Origin: Hahella sp018986435
Lineage (GTDB): Bacteria > Pseudomonadota > Gammaproteobacteria > Pseudomonadales > Oleiphilaceae
Assembly: GCF_050749805.1 (NCBI RefSeq)
Contig: NZ_CP192738.1
Coordinates: forward strand, 2,976,001 to 3,040,000
DNA: 64,000 nucleotides
Direction: 5' to 3'
In this document: in pieces, positions 42,768 through 52,503 of the stretch
How positions within the stretch are numbered: position 1 is the first letter of the stretch
Layout: every line of letters starts with the position of its first letter
Position numbers and translations under genes: made by a program
Notes under the pieces: model-generated
Databases searched by the model: none
Told to the model about the DNA's origin: nothing
The model's input: the letters and a program-made list of their open reading frames with translations, nothing else

Positions 42768-44175
42768 CGCCACGCCGTCTAAAGCCCGCGCCGGTATCGG
42801 CGGCGACCCGATTTCCGTGGCGGTGGTCGGCCACACCAACGCGGGTAAAACCTCCCTGATGCGCACTTTGCTGCGTGATCTGAAATTTGGCGTTATCTCC
42901 AACCACCCTGGCGCCACGCGGCATGTGGAGGCAGGCCAGATTCTGGTCAATGAAACGCCAGTGATCACTCTGTTTGATACGCCGGGGCTGGAGGATTCCA
43001 TCGAACTGCTGGAAGCGCTGGAAAAATTGCGTCCGGAGCAGGATAACGGGCTGGGACGACTGCGCGCGTTTATCCAGGATCTGGATCGCTATCCGCAGTT
43101 TTCACAAGAAGCCAAGGTAATCCGGCAGCTGCTGCAGGATGAACTGATTTTTTATGTCGTGGATGTCCGCGAGCCGGTGCTGGGTAAATACCGGGACGAG
43201 CTGAAAGTGCTGAGTTTTGCGGCGCGTCCGGTGATTCCCGTGCTGAACTTTATCGCCGCGCCGCGCTCCAATCTGGGGCAGTGGCGTGAGCACCTGGCGG
43301 CGTTGAACCTGCATGCCCAGGTGGAGTTCGATACCGTCGCTTTCAATTTTGAGGACGAGAAGCGTCTCTATCAGAAGATGCAGGCGTTGATGGCCGCCCG
43401 CTATGACGATCTGCAACAGCTAATCGAAGAGCGTCAGAAGCAATGGGAGTCCCAGATGGACAGCGCCGCGCAGCGCATCGCCGCTTTGTGGACGGACGTG
43501 GCCAGTTTTCGACTGATGACGGCGAACGAGGAGGCGGAAATTCAGACGGCGGCGGAACGGATGCAGGAGCAGGTGCGTAAGGCGGAATCGGATTGCGTCG
43601 CCGATTTGCTGCAGATTTTTCGCTTCGCCGACGAGGACGTGACTGTCGCCGCCTTGCCGGTTCGCGATGGCGAATGGGAGCTGGATTTGTTTGATCCGGA
43701 CAATATGAAGCGCATGGGCGTGGAAGCAGGCAGCGGCGCGGCCGCCGGCGCGGCGGTGGGCGTCGGCGTGGACCTGATGGCCGGCGGAGTCACCTTGGGC
43801 GCGGCGGCGGCGCTGGGCGCCCTGGCGGGAGTGGTGTGGCAGACAGGACGCCGTTATCGCGAAGATTTGACCGCGGCGATACGTAAACAACGCAAGTTGT
43901 GCGTGGACGAATCCACCCTCAAAGTATTGTGGCTGCGACAACAGTATTTATTCGAAGCGCTGCAAAAGCGGGGACATGCGTCGCAACAACCGATGGCTCT
44001 GGCGGACGGCGGCTCGCCGGAACTGCCGGGGGAGTGGTCGCGCTGGCTGCGCAAGGCGCGGGGCAATCCGGAATGGTCCAGTCTGCGCCCCGGTTGCGAC
44101 CTGGATGACCAAGAGCGTGTGGCGTTTATCAAGACAATAGGTTCTAATTTACCGGGTGTTCTGGTAAAAAGTTGA
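42760..44175 (+). CDS. DUF3482 GTPase
   Basis: A 471-aa Era/YfjP-like GTPase. G1 is GHTNAGKTSLMR (about 25-36), G2 TRHVE near residue 51, G3 DTPGLED near 72 and a PVLNFIA segment in the position of the N-K-x-D motif. After the G domain comes a helical region and a hydrophobic Gly/Ala-rich segment (about 325-365) that may associate with membranes. Translational overlap with the DUF2868 gene supports a complex. Confidence 0.9.
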   Translation: MDNATPSKARAGIGGDPISVAVVGHTNAGKTSLMRTLLRDLKFGVISNHPGATRHVEAGQILVNETPVITLFDTPGLEDSIELLEALEKLRPEQDNGLGRLRAFIQDLDRYPQFSQEAKVIRQLLQDELIFYVVDVREPVLGKYRDELKVLSFAARPVIPVLNFIAAPRSNLGQWREHLAALNLHAQVEFDTVAFNFEDEKRLYQKMQALMAARYDDLQQLIEERQKQWESQMDSAAQRIAALWTDVASFRLMTANEEAEIQTAAERMQEQVRKAESDCVADLLQIFRFADEDVTVAALPVRDGEWELDLFDPDNMKRMGVEAGSGAAAGAAVGVGVDLMAGGVTLGAAAALGALAGVVWQTGRRYREDLTAAIRKQRKLCVDESTLKVLWLRQQYLFEALQKRGHASQQPMALADGGSPELPGEWSRWLRKARGNPEWSSLRPGCDLDDQERVAFIKTIGSNLPGVLVKS

Positions 44176-44225
44176 AAATCTTTTTAGTAAAACACTCTAA
44201 CATTCTGAAAAATATGGAAGAGAAG

Positions 44226-44546
44226 ATGAGAAAAGCAACGTTAGTATTGATTGCGACAACCTTAATGGCCTCCGGGTGTTCGTGGGTTTCTCTGACGCCG
44301 GAAGGCGAAACCGTCAAGGTGGCCAAGAGAAATGAAGTGGCCAACTGTCAGAAACTGGGCACGACCACCTCCAACGGCGTCAGCCGCGTGGGTATCCTGA
44401 GCCGCGACGAAAAAGTCATTTTCGAAGAGTTGTCCACGCTGGCGCGGAACGAAGCGGCGTCTCTGGGCGGCAATACCGTCGTACCCGACAGTGAAATCTC
44501 CATCGACGGACGTCAGCGTTTCGCTATCTATCAGTGCCCTTACTGA
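44226..44546 (+). CDS. DUF4156-type lipoprotein
   Basis: A 106-aa lipoprotein from the ATG at 44226, with lipobox ASGC (Cys18); the upstream in-frame extension to 44172 overlaps the previous gene and is unlikely. The mature protein has the R-N-E-A-A-x-L-G-G-N pattern (ARNEAASLGGNTVV) and paired cysteines (NCQKLG, YQCPY) typical of DUF4156/RcsF-like small lipoproteins. It may monitor the envelope. Confidence 0.85.
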   Translation: MRKATLVLIATTLMASGCSWVSLTPEGETVKVAKRNEVANCQKLGTTTSNGVSRVGILSRDEKVIFEELSTLARNEAASLGGNTVVPDSEISIDGRQRFAIYQCPY

Positions 44547-44624
44547 TCCGTATTCTGACGCCGGTTGCTGAGCGAGCGGCGTCCAGCGGGCTTTGAACGG
44601 ATAATTCCGTCAGGATTGCGTCTT

Positions 44625-45206
44625 ATGAACCTCAGCGGCGTTAAAGGATTTATCTTCGATCTGGACGGCACCTTGGTGGATTCCCGTCTGGACTTTGACG
44701 CCATGCGGCGAGAGCTGGGTTTTCCTGAAGGAAAGCCCATTCTTGAGCACCTGGAGACGCTGGATGATCCGGACACTGTCGCCCAGGCCTGGGCGGTGGT
44801 GGAAGCCCATGAAATCGCCGGAGCGCGTGCGGCGACCTGGATGCCAGGAGCGAAAGAACTGCTGATGTCGCTGCGGGAGCTGGATATTCCGGTGGCGATT
44901 CTGACCCGCAATATGCGGGAAGCCACCCGGATCGCTATTGAGGCGCTGGGCATTCCCGTCGAGCTGGCCTTGACCCGCGAAGATTGCAAACCCAAGCCGC
45001 ATCCTGAAGGGCTGCTGCGCATCGCCGAGACCTGGGGTCTGGCCTGCGGCGACCTGATCTATGTCGGCGACTATATCTTTGACTTGCAGGCGGCCCGCAA
45101 CGCCAACATGATCGCCTGTCTTTACCTGAATGAACGTAATCATATCTATCAGGAACACGCAGACTGCGTGATCCGCGCCTTTGACGAATTATCGCCCCGT
45201 CGCTGA
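44625..45206 (+). CDS. HAD-family phosphatase (Gph-like)
   Basis: A 193-aa HAD hydrolase from ATG 44625 (AGGA upstream). Motif I is FDLDGTLVDS, motif II ILTRN, the motif III lysine lies in REDCKPKPHPEG and motif IV is YVGDYIFD. It resembles phosphoglycolate phosphatases and related small-molecule phosphatases; the substrate is not evident. Confidence 0.9.
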   Translation: MNLSGVKGFIFDLDGTLVDSRLDFDAMRRELGFPEGKPILEHLETLDDPDTVAQAWAVVEAHEIAGARAATWMPGAKELLMSLRELDIPVAILTRNMREATRIAIEALGIPVELALTREDCKPKPHPEGLLRIAETWGLACGDLIYVGDYIFDLQAARNANMIACLYLNERNHIYQEHADCVIRAFDELSPRR

Positions 45207-45476
45207 CACGCCCCAATAACCCTCTCCTCAGGTCATGACGGTTTAGACTCTCTGACGTCAGGCATTATTTTTGTTTAACCCGCTCGTGGCGCGCCGCTTG
45301 CGTCCCCAGTAAAACGCCATCACGTCTCACTATACATAGCGGTCCGCTTCGTACCGGGCTTCGCCGTCCGTCGCCCCTTTCGCAATGGCGTCATCGCGCT
45401 AAATAGGCGCGTCCCGGGTTTGGTAAATACGCCTAGGGAGGTCTATTGTTGATAAGACAGTGCAGGGAGAATTGCT

Positions 45477-45947
45477 ATGCAGGGCGGGGAGGACATTCAA
45501 CTGCTTGTCTTTCGTTTGGACGACAGGCCTTACGCAGTTGAATTGGCGCGAGTCAGGAAAGTGTTCAGGGCGGCGGCGATCAATCCGTTGCCATCAGGAC
45601 CGAGGGTGATATGCGGCGTATTGAATATGCGCGGTCGCCCGGTGCCGGTTGCGGATTTGCGATTACGTCTGGGGTTGCCATCGCGGGCCACGGCGCTGGA
45701 GGATCGCTTCCTGTGGGTGAGCGCCGACGCCATGGATCTGATTCTGACCTGTGATAGCGTCGATGGCGTCAGTGTATTTCCTCGCTCCAGCATGTTGGAC
45801 GGCGCAGAGATTCCGGAACGACCTCCGGTGCTGAAGGGCGTCGTCTGTCTTCCAGATGGCGTGCTTTATATTAATGATCCCGACACCTTGCTCAACCTCA
45901 GGGAAAAAGAGGAACTGGCGTATGCGCTTGCTGAGCATGATGAGTGA
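45477..45947 (+). CDS. CheW-like adaptor (WspB position)
   Basis: A 156-aa CheW domain protein: it begins LLVFRLDDRPYAVELARVRKV and continues GVLNMRGRPVPVADLR, the normal CheW pattern. It couples chemoreceptor to CheA. It opens the chemosensory operon that runs to 56842; its stop overlaps the frame of the next gene. A GGGAGA site precedes the start. Confidence 0.9.
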   Translation: MQGGEDIQLLVFRLDDRPYAVELARVRKVFRAAAINPLPSGPRVICGVLNMRGRPVPVADLRLRLGLPSRATALEDRFLWVSADAMDLILTCDSVDGVSVFPRSSMLDGAEIPERPPVLKGVVCLPDGVLYINDPDTLLNLREKEELAYALAEHDE

Positions 45948-47517
45948 CGCCGTGACCCTGCCCAATGCGCTCAGCCCTGATCTGTTGTCGGCCTGCCAGT
46001 GGAAGATTAATGAGCTTTGGGGGCTGCATTATCCTCAGGAACGCTGGTCCGATCTGGAGCGACATCTCAAACTGGCCGCCCTGGACCTGGGCTACGACGA
46101 ACCCGCCGCCTTCGCCCGCGCGCTGCTGTATGACCAGATCGACGCAGCGCAAAAAGTACGTCTGGCTTCGGAGCTGGCGGTGGGCGAGACCTATTTTTTA
46201 CGCGATCCCGCCTGTTATCAGCACCTGATTCATCACTTTCTCATTCCTTTGCTGGATCAACGTCGCCGCGCTGGTCAGAAACGTTTGCGCATCTGGAGCG
46301 CAGGCTGCTGTAGCGGCGAGGAAGCCTATAGCCTTGCGATTCTGTTGGAAGGCTTGCTGCCCGACATGCGTGATTGGAAGGTTGAGCTGATGGCCACGGA
46401 TCTGGTGGCGGAGTTTGTGGAGAAAGCGCAAAGCGGCAGTTACAGCGCCTGGTCGTTTCGACAGGTCGACCCGCAGTGGCGCGCCCGCTATTTCAGTCAG
46501 AGCGGCGCCAATCAGTGGACGATTCATGATCGCTTCCGGCGGCGTGTCGAATTCTTTCAATTGAATCTGGCGCAGTCGGTTTTTCCCGATGAGAAAAGAG
46601 GATTGTGCGACTGTGACGTGATCTTGTGTCGCAACGTGCTGATGTATTTCTCCCCCTCGCAAGCGGCGGCGGTGCTGGATCGTTTGCAGCGCTCCCTGAG
46701 TCCGGGCGGGGTGTTGCTGTTATCGCCAGTGGAAAGTGTGATCTGCCAATGGGCGGGGAAGAAAGTGCACAACTGGCCGGAAGCGGTATGTCTGCGGCGG
46801 CAGGGAGATGAACCACGATTGCGTGAAGCCCCATCAGAGCCCGCCTGCTCAAGCCCGCAAGCGGCGAATGCGCTTTCGGGACGGATTGAGCAGCACGCCT
46901 GGCGCGCCACCGCCGTGGATATCTCGGTGGCGGCGTCTGTTGTATCAAATACTCAGGAAAAGAAAGCCGTCTCGCGAGAGCAGCAGACCTCCGATGCGGA
47001 CAATGACTGGCTCCGGGGACAAGAAGCCTATAGCGAAGGCGACTATGATTCCGCCGTGCAACACTTGCAACGCTTTACCGCTCGCCCAGGCCTGTCGCTG
47101 CGTCAGCAGGCGGACGCCGCCATACTCATCGCCCGCAGCCACGCCAACCGTAATCGCTTGCAGGATGCGGAAGACTGGGCCAATCAGGCGATTCGGCTGG
47201 ATCGTTTACAGCCGGCCGCCTATTGGCTGCTGGCGTCTCTGTATATTGGGCGTTCCGAACGTCGCCAGGCGTTGGAGGCGTTGACCCGGGTGATCTATCT
47301 GCAACCGGATTTCATTATGGCTCACTATCTCAGCGGCATTTTGTGTCTGCGACTGGGTCAACCTGAGCGCGCTGTGCGCTGTTTACGAAATTGTAGGGAG
47401 CTGCTGGCGTCCGTGGCGCCGGAGCAGCCGCTGGAGGAAGGGGAAGGACTGACGGCGGGAGACCTGCTGGAACTGGTGCGAGGCGCGTTTGACGATATCG
47501 CCGGCGATATCAAGTGA
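45922..47517 (+). CDS. CheR methyltransferase with TPR domain (WspC-like)
   Basis: A 531-aa protein: a CheR-type methyltransferase in the first 280 residues (SAGCCSGEEAYSLAILL, and the later CRNVLMYF) followed by a linker and TPR repeats (about 360-500). It methylates the chemoreceptor at glutamates using SAM. The start ATG 45922 has AGAGGAA 7 bases upstream, inside the end of the CheW gene. The CheR-TPR form is characteristic of Wsp-type pathways. Confidence 0.93.
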   Translation: MRLLSMMSDAVTLPNALSPDLLSACQWKINELWGLHYPQERWSDLERHLKLAALDLGYDEPAAFARALLYDQIDAAQKVRLASELAVGETYFLRDPACYQHLIHHFLIPLLDQRRRAGQKRLRIWSAGCCSGEEAYSLAILLEGLLPDMRDWKVELMATDLVAEFVEKAQSGSYSAWSFRQVDPQWRARYFSQSGANQWTIHDRFRRRVEFFQLNLAQSVFPDEKRGLCDCDVILCRNVLMYFSPSQAAAVLDRLQRSLSPGGVLLLSPVESVICQWAGKKVHNWPEAVCLRRQGDEPRLREAPSEPACSSPQAANALSGRIEQHAWRATAVDISVAASVVSNTQEKKAVSREQQTSDADNDWLRGQEAYSEGDYDSAVQHLQRFTARPGLSLRQQADAAILIARSHANRNRLQDAEDWANQAIRLDRLQPAAYWLLASLYIGRSERRQALEALTRVIYLQPDFIMAHYLSGILCLRLGQPERAVRCLRNCRELLASVAPEQPLEEGEGLTAGDLLELVRGAFDDIAGDIK

Positions 47518-47558
47518 AACGCATTGCGCCCGAAGGATTGTAAGGAAGGAGAGCAGAG

Positions 47559-48161
47559 TTGAAAGGTTCAACATACACCGACTGGGAAGCGTTAAAACGT
47601 AATCTGCAGCAGGTGGAGCAGTTTTTGGCGAATGAATTCAATCCCTCGCCGGATTCCGCCAGAGCGCGGCTGCAGGAGCGTGCGCGGGAGTTGGCGGAGC
47701 CGGAGAAGGAAGAAGACGAGTCGGATCGCATGGAAGCGCTGGTGTTTGAGCTGGCTCAGGAAATCTACGCCCTGGAGCCGGAGTTTATTGCGGAAGTCGT
47801 GCCGCTGAAGCCGCCGACGCCCATTCCCTGTACGCCTCCTTATGTACTGGGAGTGATCGGCGTGCGTGGGCGCATCGTATCAGTGTTAGACCTTCGCGTG
47901 TTTTTCGATCTGCCGTTGAAAGGCCTTTCGGATCGTAACTCTGTCGTTGTTTTGTCCCAGGAAGGCCGTGAATTCGGACTGCTGACCGACCGGGTCGCCG
48001 GCATTCACGTATTGTCGCAAAAGCGCCTGAACACCCGGCTTGAACACCTGAGCGGCGTGCGCAAAGAGTATCTGCTGGGGGTGACCCCCTCCCACTGGGC
48101 GGTGCTGGATGCGTACAAGTTACTTCACGACGCCCGACTGATCGTCAACGACAGGATATAG
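47559..48161 (+). CDS. CheW-like adaptor with N-terminal extension (WspD-like)
   Basis: A 200-aa protein whose last 145 residues are a CheW domain (ELAQEIYALEPEFIAEVV, GVIGVRGRIVSVLDLR). The first 55 residues are an additional charged helical extension. The start is TTG with GGAG 7 bases upstream. A second CheW after CheR is the arrangement of WspD. Confidence 0.9.
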   Translation: MKGSTYTDWEALKRNLQQVEQFLANEFNPSPDSARARLQERARELAEPEKEEDESDRMEALVFELAQEIYALEPEFIAEVVPLKPPTPIPCTPPYVLGVIGVRGRIVSVLDLRVFFDLPLKGLSDRNSVVVLSQEGREFGLLTDRVAGIHVLSQKRLNTRLEHLSGVRKEYLLGVTPSHWAVLDAYKLLHDARLIVNDRI

Positions 48162-48164
48162 GAT

Positions 48165-49910
48165 ATGTTCTATCGCAACCTGAAGACCGCCAACAAGCTG
48201 ATTCTGGCTTTCAGCTTCATTGCAGTAATTGTTGTGGGGGCCTTGATCATTGCTTTTCAGGGGCTGCAGCAGATTCATCAGTCGCAGCAGCAAATTTTCG
48301 ATGAACAGTTCACCCAGCACATGCGCATCAAGGACTTAATGATCAATATCAACGAGAACCGGGCGTTGATGTTGAAAATGGTGGTGCAACGTGGCGCGGG
48401 AGGCGGGTTGCTGGATGAGGTGAAGCGCAGCAGTCTGCAAGGGGAAAAGCTGCTGGGCGAACTTAACGGCGCTGCGGTGCGCGCCAGTGAAGCTCAGGAT
48501 TTGCTGCACAAGCTGCGGGATCAGTGGATGGCCTTCGCCAGCGCCAGGGAGAAAACGATCATTCCCTTGATTGCGTCCGGCGACTTTGACTCTGCTGCGA
48601 CCATATTGACCAATGAGCAGGCGGAGCGCATCGGCCAGATACGAGAACTGGGCGACCGGATTATCAACTTGGGCGAGCACAGTATTCAACAGGCGCTGGC
48701 TCAGTCTGAAGCCACGGTGGAAGGGCAGCGACAGACAATTATGATCGTCATTGCCGCCATACTCGCGCTAATGACGGCCGTCGTGTGGTTGACCTCTCGA
48801 TCAATTGCAGGCCCTCTGTCTGATTTGACGCAATGGGCGGAACAGATTGCGGAGGGAGACCTGATGTACGGCAGGGAGTTCGAAAGGCGGGAAGACGAAG
48901 TGGGCATGCTGAGTCAGGCCTTCAGTCGTATGGGGGAAAATCTGCGCGAACTGGCGAAAACTTCCGAAGCCATCGCCAAGGGAGATTTGACCGTGACGGT
49001 CACACCGCGTTCCGAGCGTGACATTTTAGGCAATGCGTTTTCCGCCATGATCGGCAATTTGCAGAGCCTCACTGCAGACCTGAAAGAAGGGGTGGCGGTG
49101 CTTTCCACCGCCAGCCGTGAAATTATGGCGTCAACCGGGCAGGTCGCCTCCAGCGCCCAGGAAACCGCCACCGCCATCAGCGAAATCACCACCACCGTGG
49201 AAGAAGTCAAACAGACGGCGAGCGTCTCCAACCAGAAAGCCAAGCATGTCACCGAAGCCGCGCAACGCACCCTGCAGGTGTCCCAGGACGGACGTAGAGC
49301 GGTGGAGGCGACCCAGGGCAGCATGAGCCAGATCCGGCAGCAGATGCACGCCGTGGCGGAAAGCATCGTGCGCCTGAGTGAGCAGAGTCAGGCTATTGCG
49401 GAGATCGTCGCCACGGTTAACGATCTGGCGGAACAGTCCAACCTTTTGGGCGTAAACGCGTCTATTGAAGCGGTTAAGTCCGGCGAACAGGGGCGCGGTT
49501 TTTCAGTGGTGGCGCAGGAAGTGAAAACCCTGGCGGATCAGTCCAAACAGGCCACCGGCCAGGTGCGCAATATCCTTAATGATATCCAGCGGGCCATGAA
49601 TAAGGCCGTTATGGTGGCGGAGCAAAGCAGCAAGGCGGTGGATGGCGGTTACCAACAGGCCCAGCTGTCAGGAGACGCCATTCGCATGCTGACGGACAGT
49701 ATTGAAGAATCGTCAGGCGCAGCGCTACAGATTGCAGCCTCCAGCCAGCAGCAACTGGTGGGAATGGATCAGGTGGCGAGCGCCATGGAGAGTATCAAGA
49801 AGGCCAGCCAGGACAATGTGGAGGGCACCAAGCAGGCGGAACAGGCGGCGCGCAATCTGCATCAATTGGGGTTGCGCATGCAGAACCGGATTGCGCAGTT
49901 CAATGCCTGA
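48165..49910 (+). CDS. Methyl-accepting chemotaxis protein (WspA-like)
   Basis: A 581-aa transmembrane receptor: helix 1 (about 11-31), a periplasmic four-helix bundle (4HB-type), helix 2 (about 188-208), HAMP, and a cytoplasmic signalling domain. The hairpin tip reads DLAEQSNLLGVNASIEAVKSGEQGRGF, shown here by its core EQSNLLGVNASIEAVKSGEQ, slightly different from the usual Q-T-N-L-L-A-L-N-A-A-I-E-A-A-R-A-G-E. Surface or membrane stimuli are likely by analogy to WspA. Confidence 0.93.
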   Translation: MFYRNLKTANKLILAFSFIAVIVVGALIIAFQGLQQIHQSQQQIFDEQFTQHMRIKDLMININENRALMLKMVVQRGAGGGLLDEVKRSSLQGEKLLGELNGAAVRASEAQDLLHKLRDQWMAFASAREKTIIPLIASGDFDSAATILTNEQAERIGQIRELGDRIINLGEHSIQQALAQSEATVEGQRQTIMIVIAAILALMTAVVWLTSRSIAGPLSDLTQWAEQIAEGDLMYGREFERREDEVGMLSQAFSRMGENLRELAKTSEAIAKGDLTVTVTPRSERDILGNAFSAMIGNLQSLTADLKEGVAVLSTASREIMASTGQVASSAQETATAISEITTTVEEVKQTASVSNQKAKHVTEAAQRTLQVSQDGRRAVEATQGSMSQIRQQMHAVAESIVRLSEQSQAIAEIVATVNDLAEQSNLLGVNASIEAVKSGEQGRGFSVVAQEVKTLADQSKQATGQVRNILNDIQRAMNKAVMVAEQSSKAVDGGYQQAQLSGDAIRMLTDSIEESSGAALQIAASSQQQLVGMDQVASAMESIKKASQDNVEGTKQAEQAARNLHQLGLRMQNRIAQFNA

Positions 49911-50023
49911 GCAACACTGGGGGCGCGCTGAGTTGAAGCTTTGGAAAAGACTTTTTCGTGGCGGAAGTTTAGGCGACATAGCGGAACGGAGTTTTCCGTC
50001 GGCCATGCAGGGTGGAAAGAAGT

Positions 50024-52450
50024 ATGCAGGACAGAAATGAGGCGCTGAAGAAGCGGTTGCTGGAGGCTTTCCGGATGGAAGCCGACGATCGCATGCGGAT
50101 TCTGGCGGATGCTTTCGCCATGCCTGCTGACGCCTTTGACGCCACGCTGGTGGAAAGCGTATTCCGGGAAGTGCATAGCCTGAAAGGCGCCGCCAGGGCG
50201 GTATCCCTGGGAGCCGTGGAGAAACTCTGTCAGGCCTGGGAAACCCTGCTCGCCGATATCAAACGCAGCGGCGCTGGCGTCAGCGAGATGCAGCTCAGCG
50301 TCAACCGAAAGTGTCATGGTCTGTTGCGACAGTTAATGGCGGACGAAGCCGCCATCCCTAATGATCAACTTTCGGACTTTTGCCGACGCATTGAACGGGG
50401 CGAGGATTTGGCGGGCTCGGCTCCCACTGAGAGTTTGGCTCAGGATTCGGCGTCGAACGACGCTGAGCCTCCGCCCGTACAGGAAGAACCCCAAGACATC
50501 CCTCCTCAAATTGAAACCACTCCCATTACCCCTACAGTTTCTTCTGATCTGTCAGAGGAAGAGGCTGCGCAGACAAACGAGGCCGCATCGTCGGATGAGA
50601 CCACCCAGCCAATGCTGCGACAGCGGCCAACAGAGCTGTCCGGGTTGGCGGGGAACAACGGCATGCTGCGTATCAAGGCGGAGCATCTGGATGAGCTGAT
50701 GTATCAGGTCGAGGACTTGCAGCAAGCCAAGCTGGAGGCGACGCAAGCCTGTTTAATGTTGAAAGAAGCGGTAGCCGGATTCACGGAATGGCGTAAGCAT
50801 CGGCACGAAATCACCACTGCCACCCGTCAGTTGCGGACGCATATCGAGCACGAGGCAGAACGTCAGGCGAGTCACGACCAGCTGCTGTTATCGATAGAGC
50901 GAGAACAGCAGACCCTGATTGATTTCAGCACCTGGGCGTCAGACTTCCTTGGGCAGTGGGAATACCGGCTCAGTCAGTTAGCGAAAACGTCCGAAAAAGT
51001 CGCCAGAGGCGTGGCTACAGTGGCGGACGGCATGCATGCGCAGATGCAGGCGGTGCTGCTGTTGCCCTGTTCTGTGTTAGTGGAAGGCCTGCCGGCCATG
51101 GTGCAGGAGATTGCGGATTCCCTGGGCAAAAAAGTGCAGATGCGCTACTCGGGAGAAAGTCTGCAAGTGGACAAACGCGTGCTGGATGAGTTGAAGAGTC
51201 CGCTACAACACATGTTGCGCAACGCTGTCGATCATGGCGTGGAGACGCCTGCGCGTCGCCGTGAGATGGGCAAGTCGGAATGCGCGCAAATCGAACTGGA
51301 TTTCATGCAGGAAAACGCCGGCCTGTTTGAGGTGCGAATTCGCGATGACGGACTGGGTTTCGACCCCGCCAAGCTGAAAGCCAAAGCCATCGCCCAGAAA
51401 GTATTGGATGAAGACAAAGCCGCCGCGATGAGCGACAAAGACGCGGCGCAACTGGCGTTCTCTTCCGGTGTGTCCACCAGCAGCATCATAACGGATCTGT
51501 CTGGGCGCGGTTTGGGACTGGCCATCGTTCGCGAGAAAGTCGAGCGCCTGGGCGGCCGCATTCTCTTGGATACGACGCCCGGAAGCGGGTCCACCATCAC
51601 GCTGCAGGCGCCGACCAGCATGGCGACCTACCGGGCGTTGTTGGTGCGAGTGGAAGATCAGTTGATGGCGATTCCGGCGCAGGCGGTGGAGCGGGTGCTG
51701 CGACTGCCTCAGGAAGAAATCAAAAGCGTGGAGAACCGGCTGTCCTTTACCCTGCATAACGAAGCCAATCCGCTGTGGCGGCTGTCGGATATTCTCGGAC
51801 TGGCGACCTCCGCTTCCACGCCGGACAAGGCCGCCTGCGCGCAAGTGGCGGTGATGAATGTCAATGGCGATCGCTTTGGTCTGATGGTGGATGAGGTCAT
51901 CGGCGATCACGAAGTGATTATCAAACCGTTGGGGTCGCAGCTATTGCGCGTGCGCAATATTATCGGCGCTACGCAGATGGGGGACGGTCGCATTGTGCCT
52001 ATCCTGCATCCGTTTGATCTCTATAAAAGCGCCTGCAATACGGATTCCGCACCGCTCCAGACCGGGGACATGGAGGAGTTGCGTCGGCGTAAGCGCATAC
52101 TGATCGCGGAAGACTCCGTCACATCGCGGGGATTATTGAAAACCATTCTGGAAAGCGCCGGCTATGAAGCCGTAACCGCCAACGATGGCGTTGACGCATG
52201 GGAAGCGCTAAAGCACGGGGCGTTCGACCTCATGGTGTCGGATATCGAAATGCCTCGCCTGGATGGGTTTGGATTGACTGCGAAGGTGCGCGCTGACCGC
52301 CGCTTCGCGGAGTTGCCGGTGGTGCTGGTCACCGCCTTGCAGAGCCCTGAGGACAAAGAGCGGGGCATGGAGGCGGGCGCTAACGCCTATATCGTAAAAA
52401 GCGGTTTTGATCAGGCCAATTTGCTGGAAATTATCCGCCAGTTGCTCTGA
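50024..52450 (+). CDS. CheA hybrid histidine kinase with receiver (WspE-like)
   Basis: An 808-aa kinase. The Hpt domain has His51 in EVHSLKGAAR. A Pro/Glu-rich linker replaces a recognisable P2 domain. Dimerisation and ATPase domains follow, with RNAVDHGVETPARR (N box), DDGLGFD and GRGLGLAI, then a CheW-like domain and a C-terminal receiver with Asp in MVSDIEMP. GGAAAG precedes ATG 50024. The CheA-REC form is that of WspE, which phosphorylates a diguanylate cyclase. Confidence 0.94.
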   Translation: MQDRNEALKKRLLEAFRMEADDRMRILADAFAMPADAFDATLVESVFREVHSLKGAARAVSLGAVEKLCQAWETLLADIKRSGAGVSEMQLSVNRKCHGLLRQLMADEAAIPNDQLSDFCRRIERGEDLAGSAPTESLAQDSASNDAEPPPVQEEPQDIPPQIETTPITPTVSSDLSEEEAAQTNEAASSDETTQPMLRQRPTELSGLAGNNGMLRIKAEHLDELMYQVEDLQQAKLEATQACLMLKEAVAGFTEWRKHRHEITTATRQLRTHIEHEAERQASHDQLLLSIEREQQTLIDFSTWASDFLGQWEYRLSQLAKTSEKVARGVATVADGMHAQMQAVLLLPCSVLVEGLPAMVQEIADSLGKKVQMRYSGESLQVDKRVLDELKSPLQHMLRNAVDHGVETPARRREMGKSECAQIELDFMQENAGLFEVRIRDDGLGFDPAKLKAKAIAQKVLDEDKAAAMSDKDAAQLAFSSGVSTSSIITDLSGRGLGLAIVREKVERLGGRILLDTTPGSGSTITLQAPTSMATYRALLVRVEDQLMAIPAQAVERVLRLPQEEIKSVENRLSFTLHNEANPLWRLSDILGLATSASTPDKAACAQVAVMNVNGDRFGLMVDEVIGDHEVIIKPLGSQLLRVRNIIGATQMGDGRIVPILHPFDLYKSACNTDSAPLQTGDMEELRRRKRILIAEDSVTSRGLLKTILESAGYEAVTANDGVDAWEALKHGAFDLMVSDIEMPRLDGFGLTAKVRADRRFAELPVVLVTALQSPEDKERGMEAGANAYIVKSGFDQANLLEIIRQLL

Positions 52451-52503
52451 TTACAGGGGCGGGCGCAGGATGGCCCGTCGACAACGGAGAAGAGGTGACA
52501 ACG

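Noticed and set aside
45237..45262. Terminator after the HAD phosphatase gene
   Set aside because: The palindrome CTGACGTCAG has no loop and the T-rich stretch after it is interrupted.
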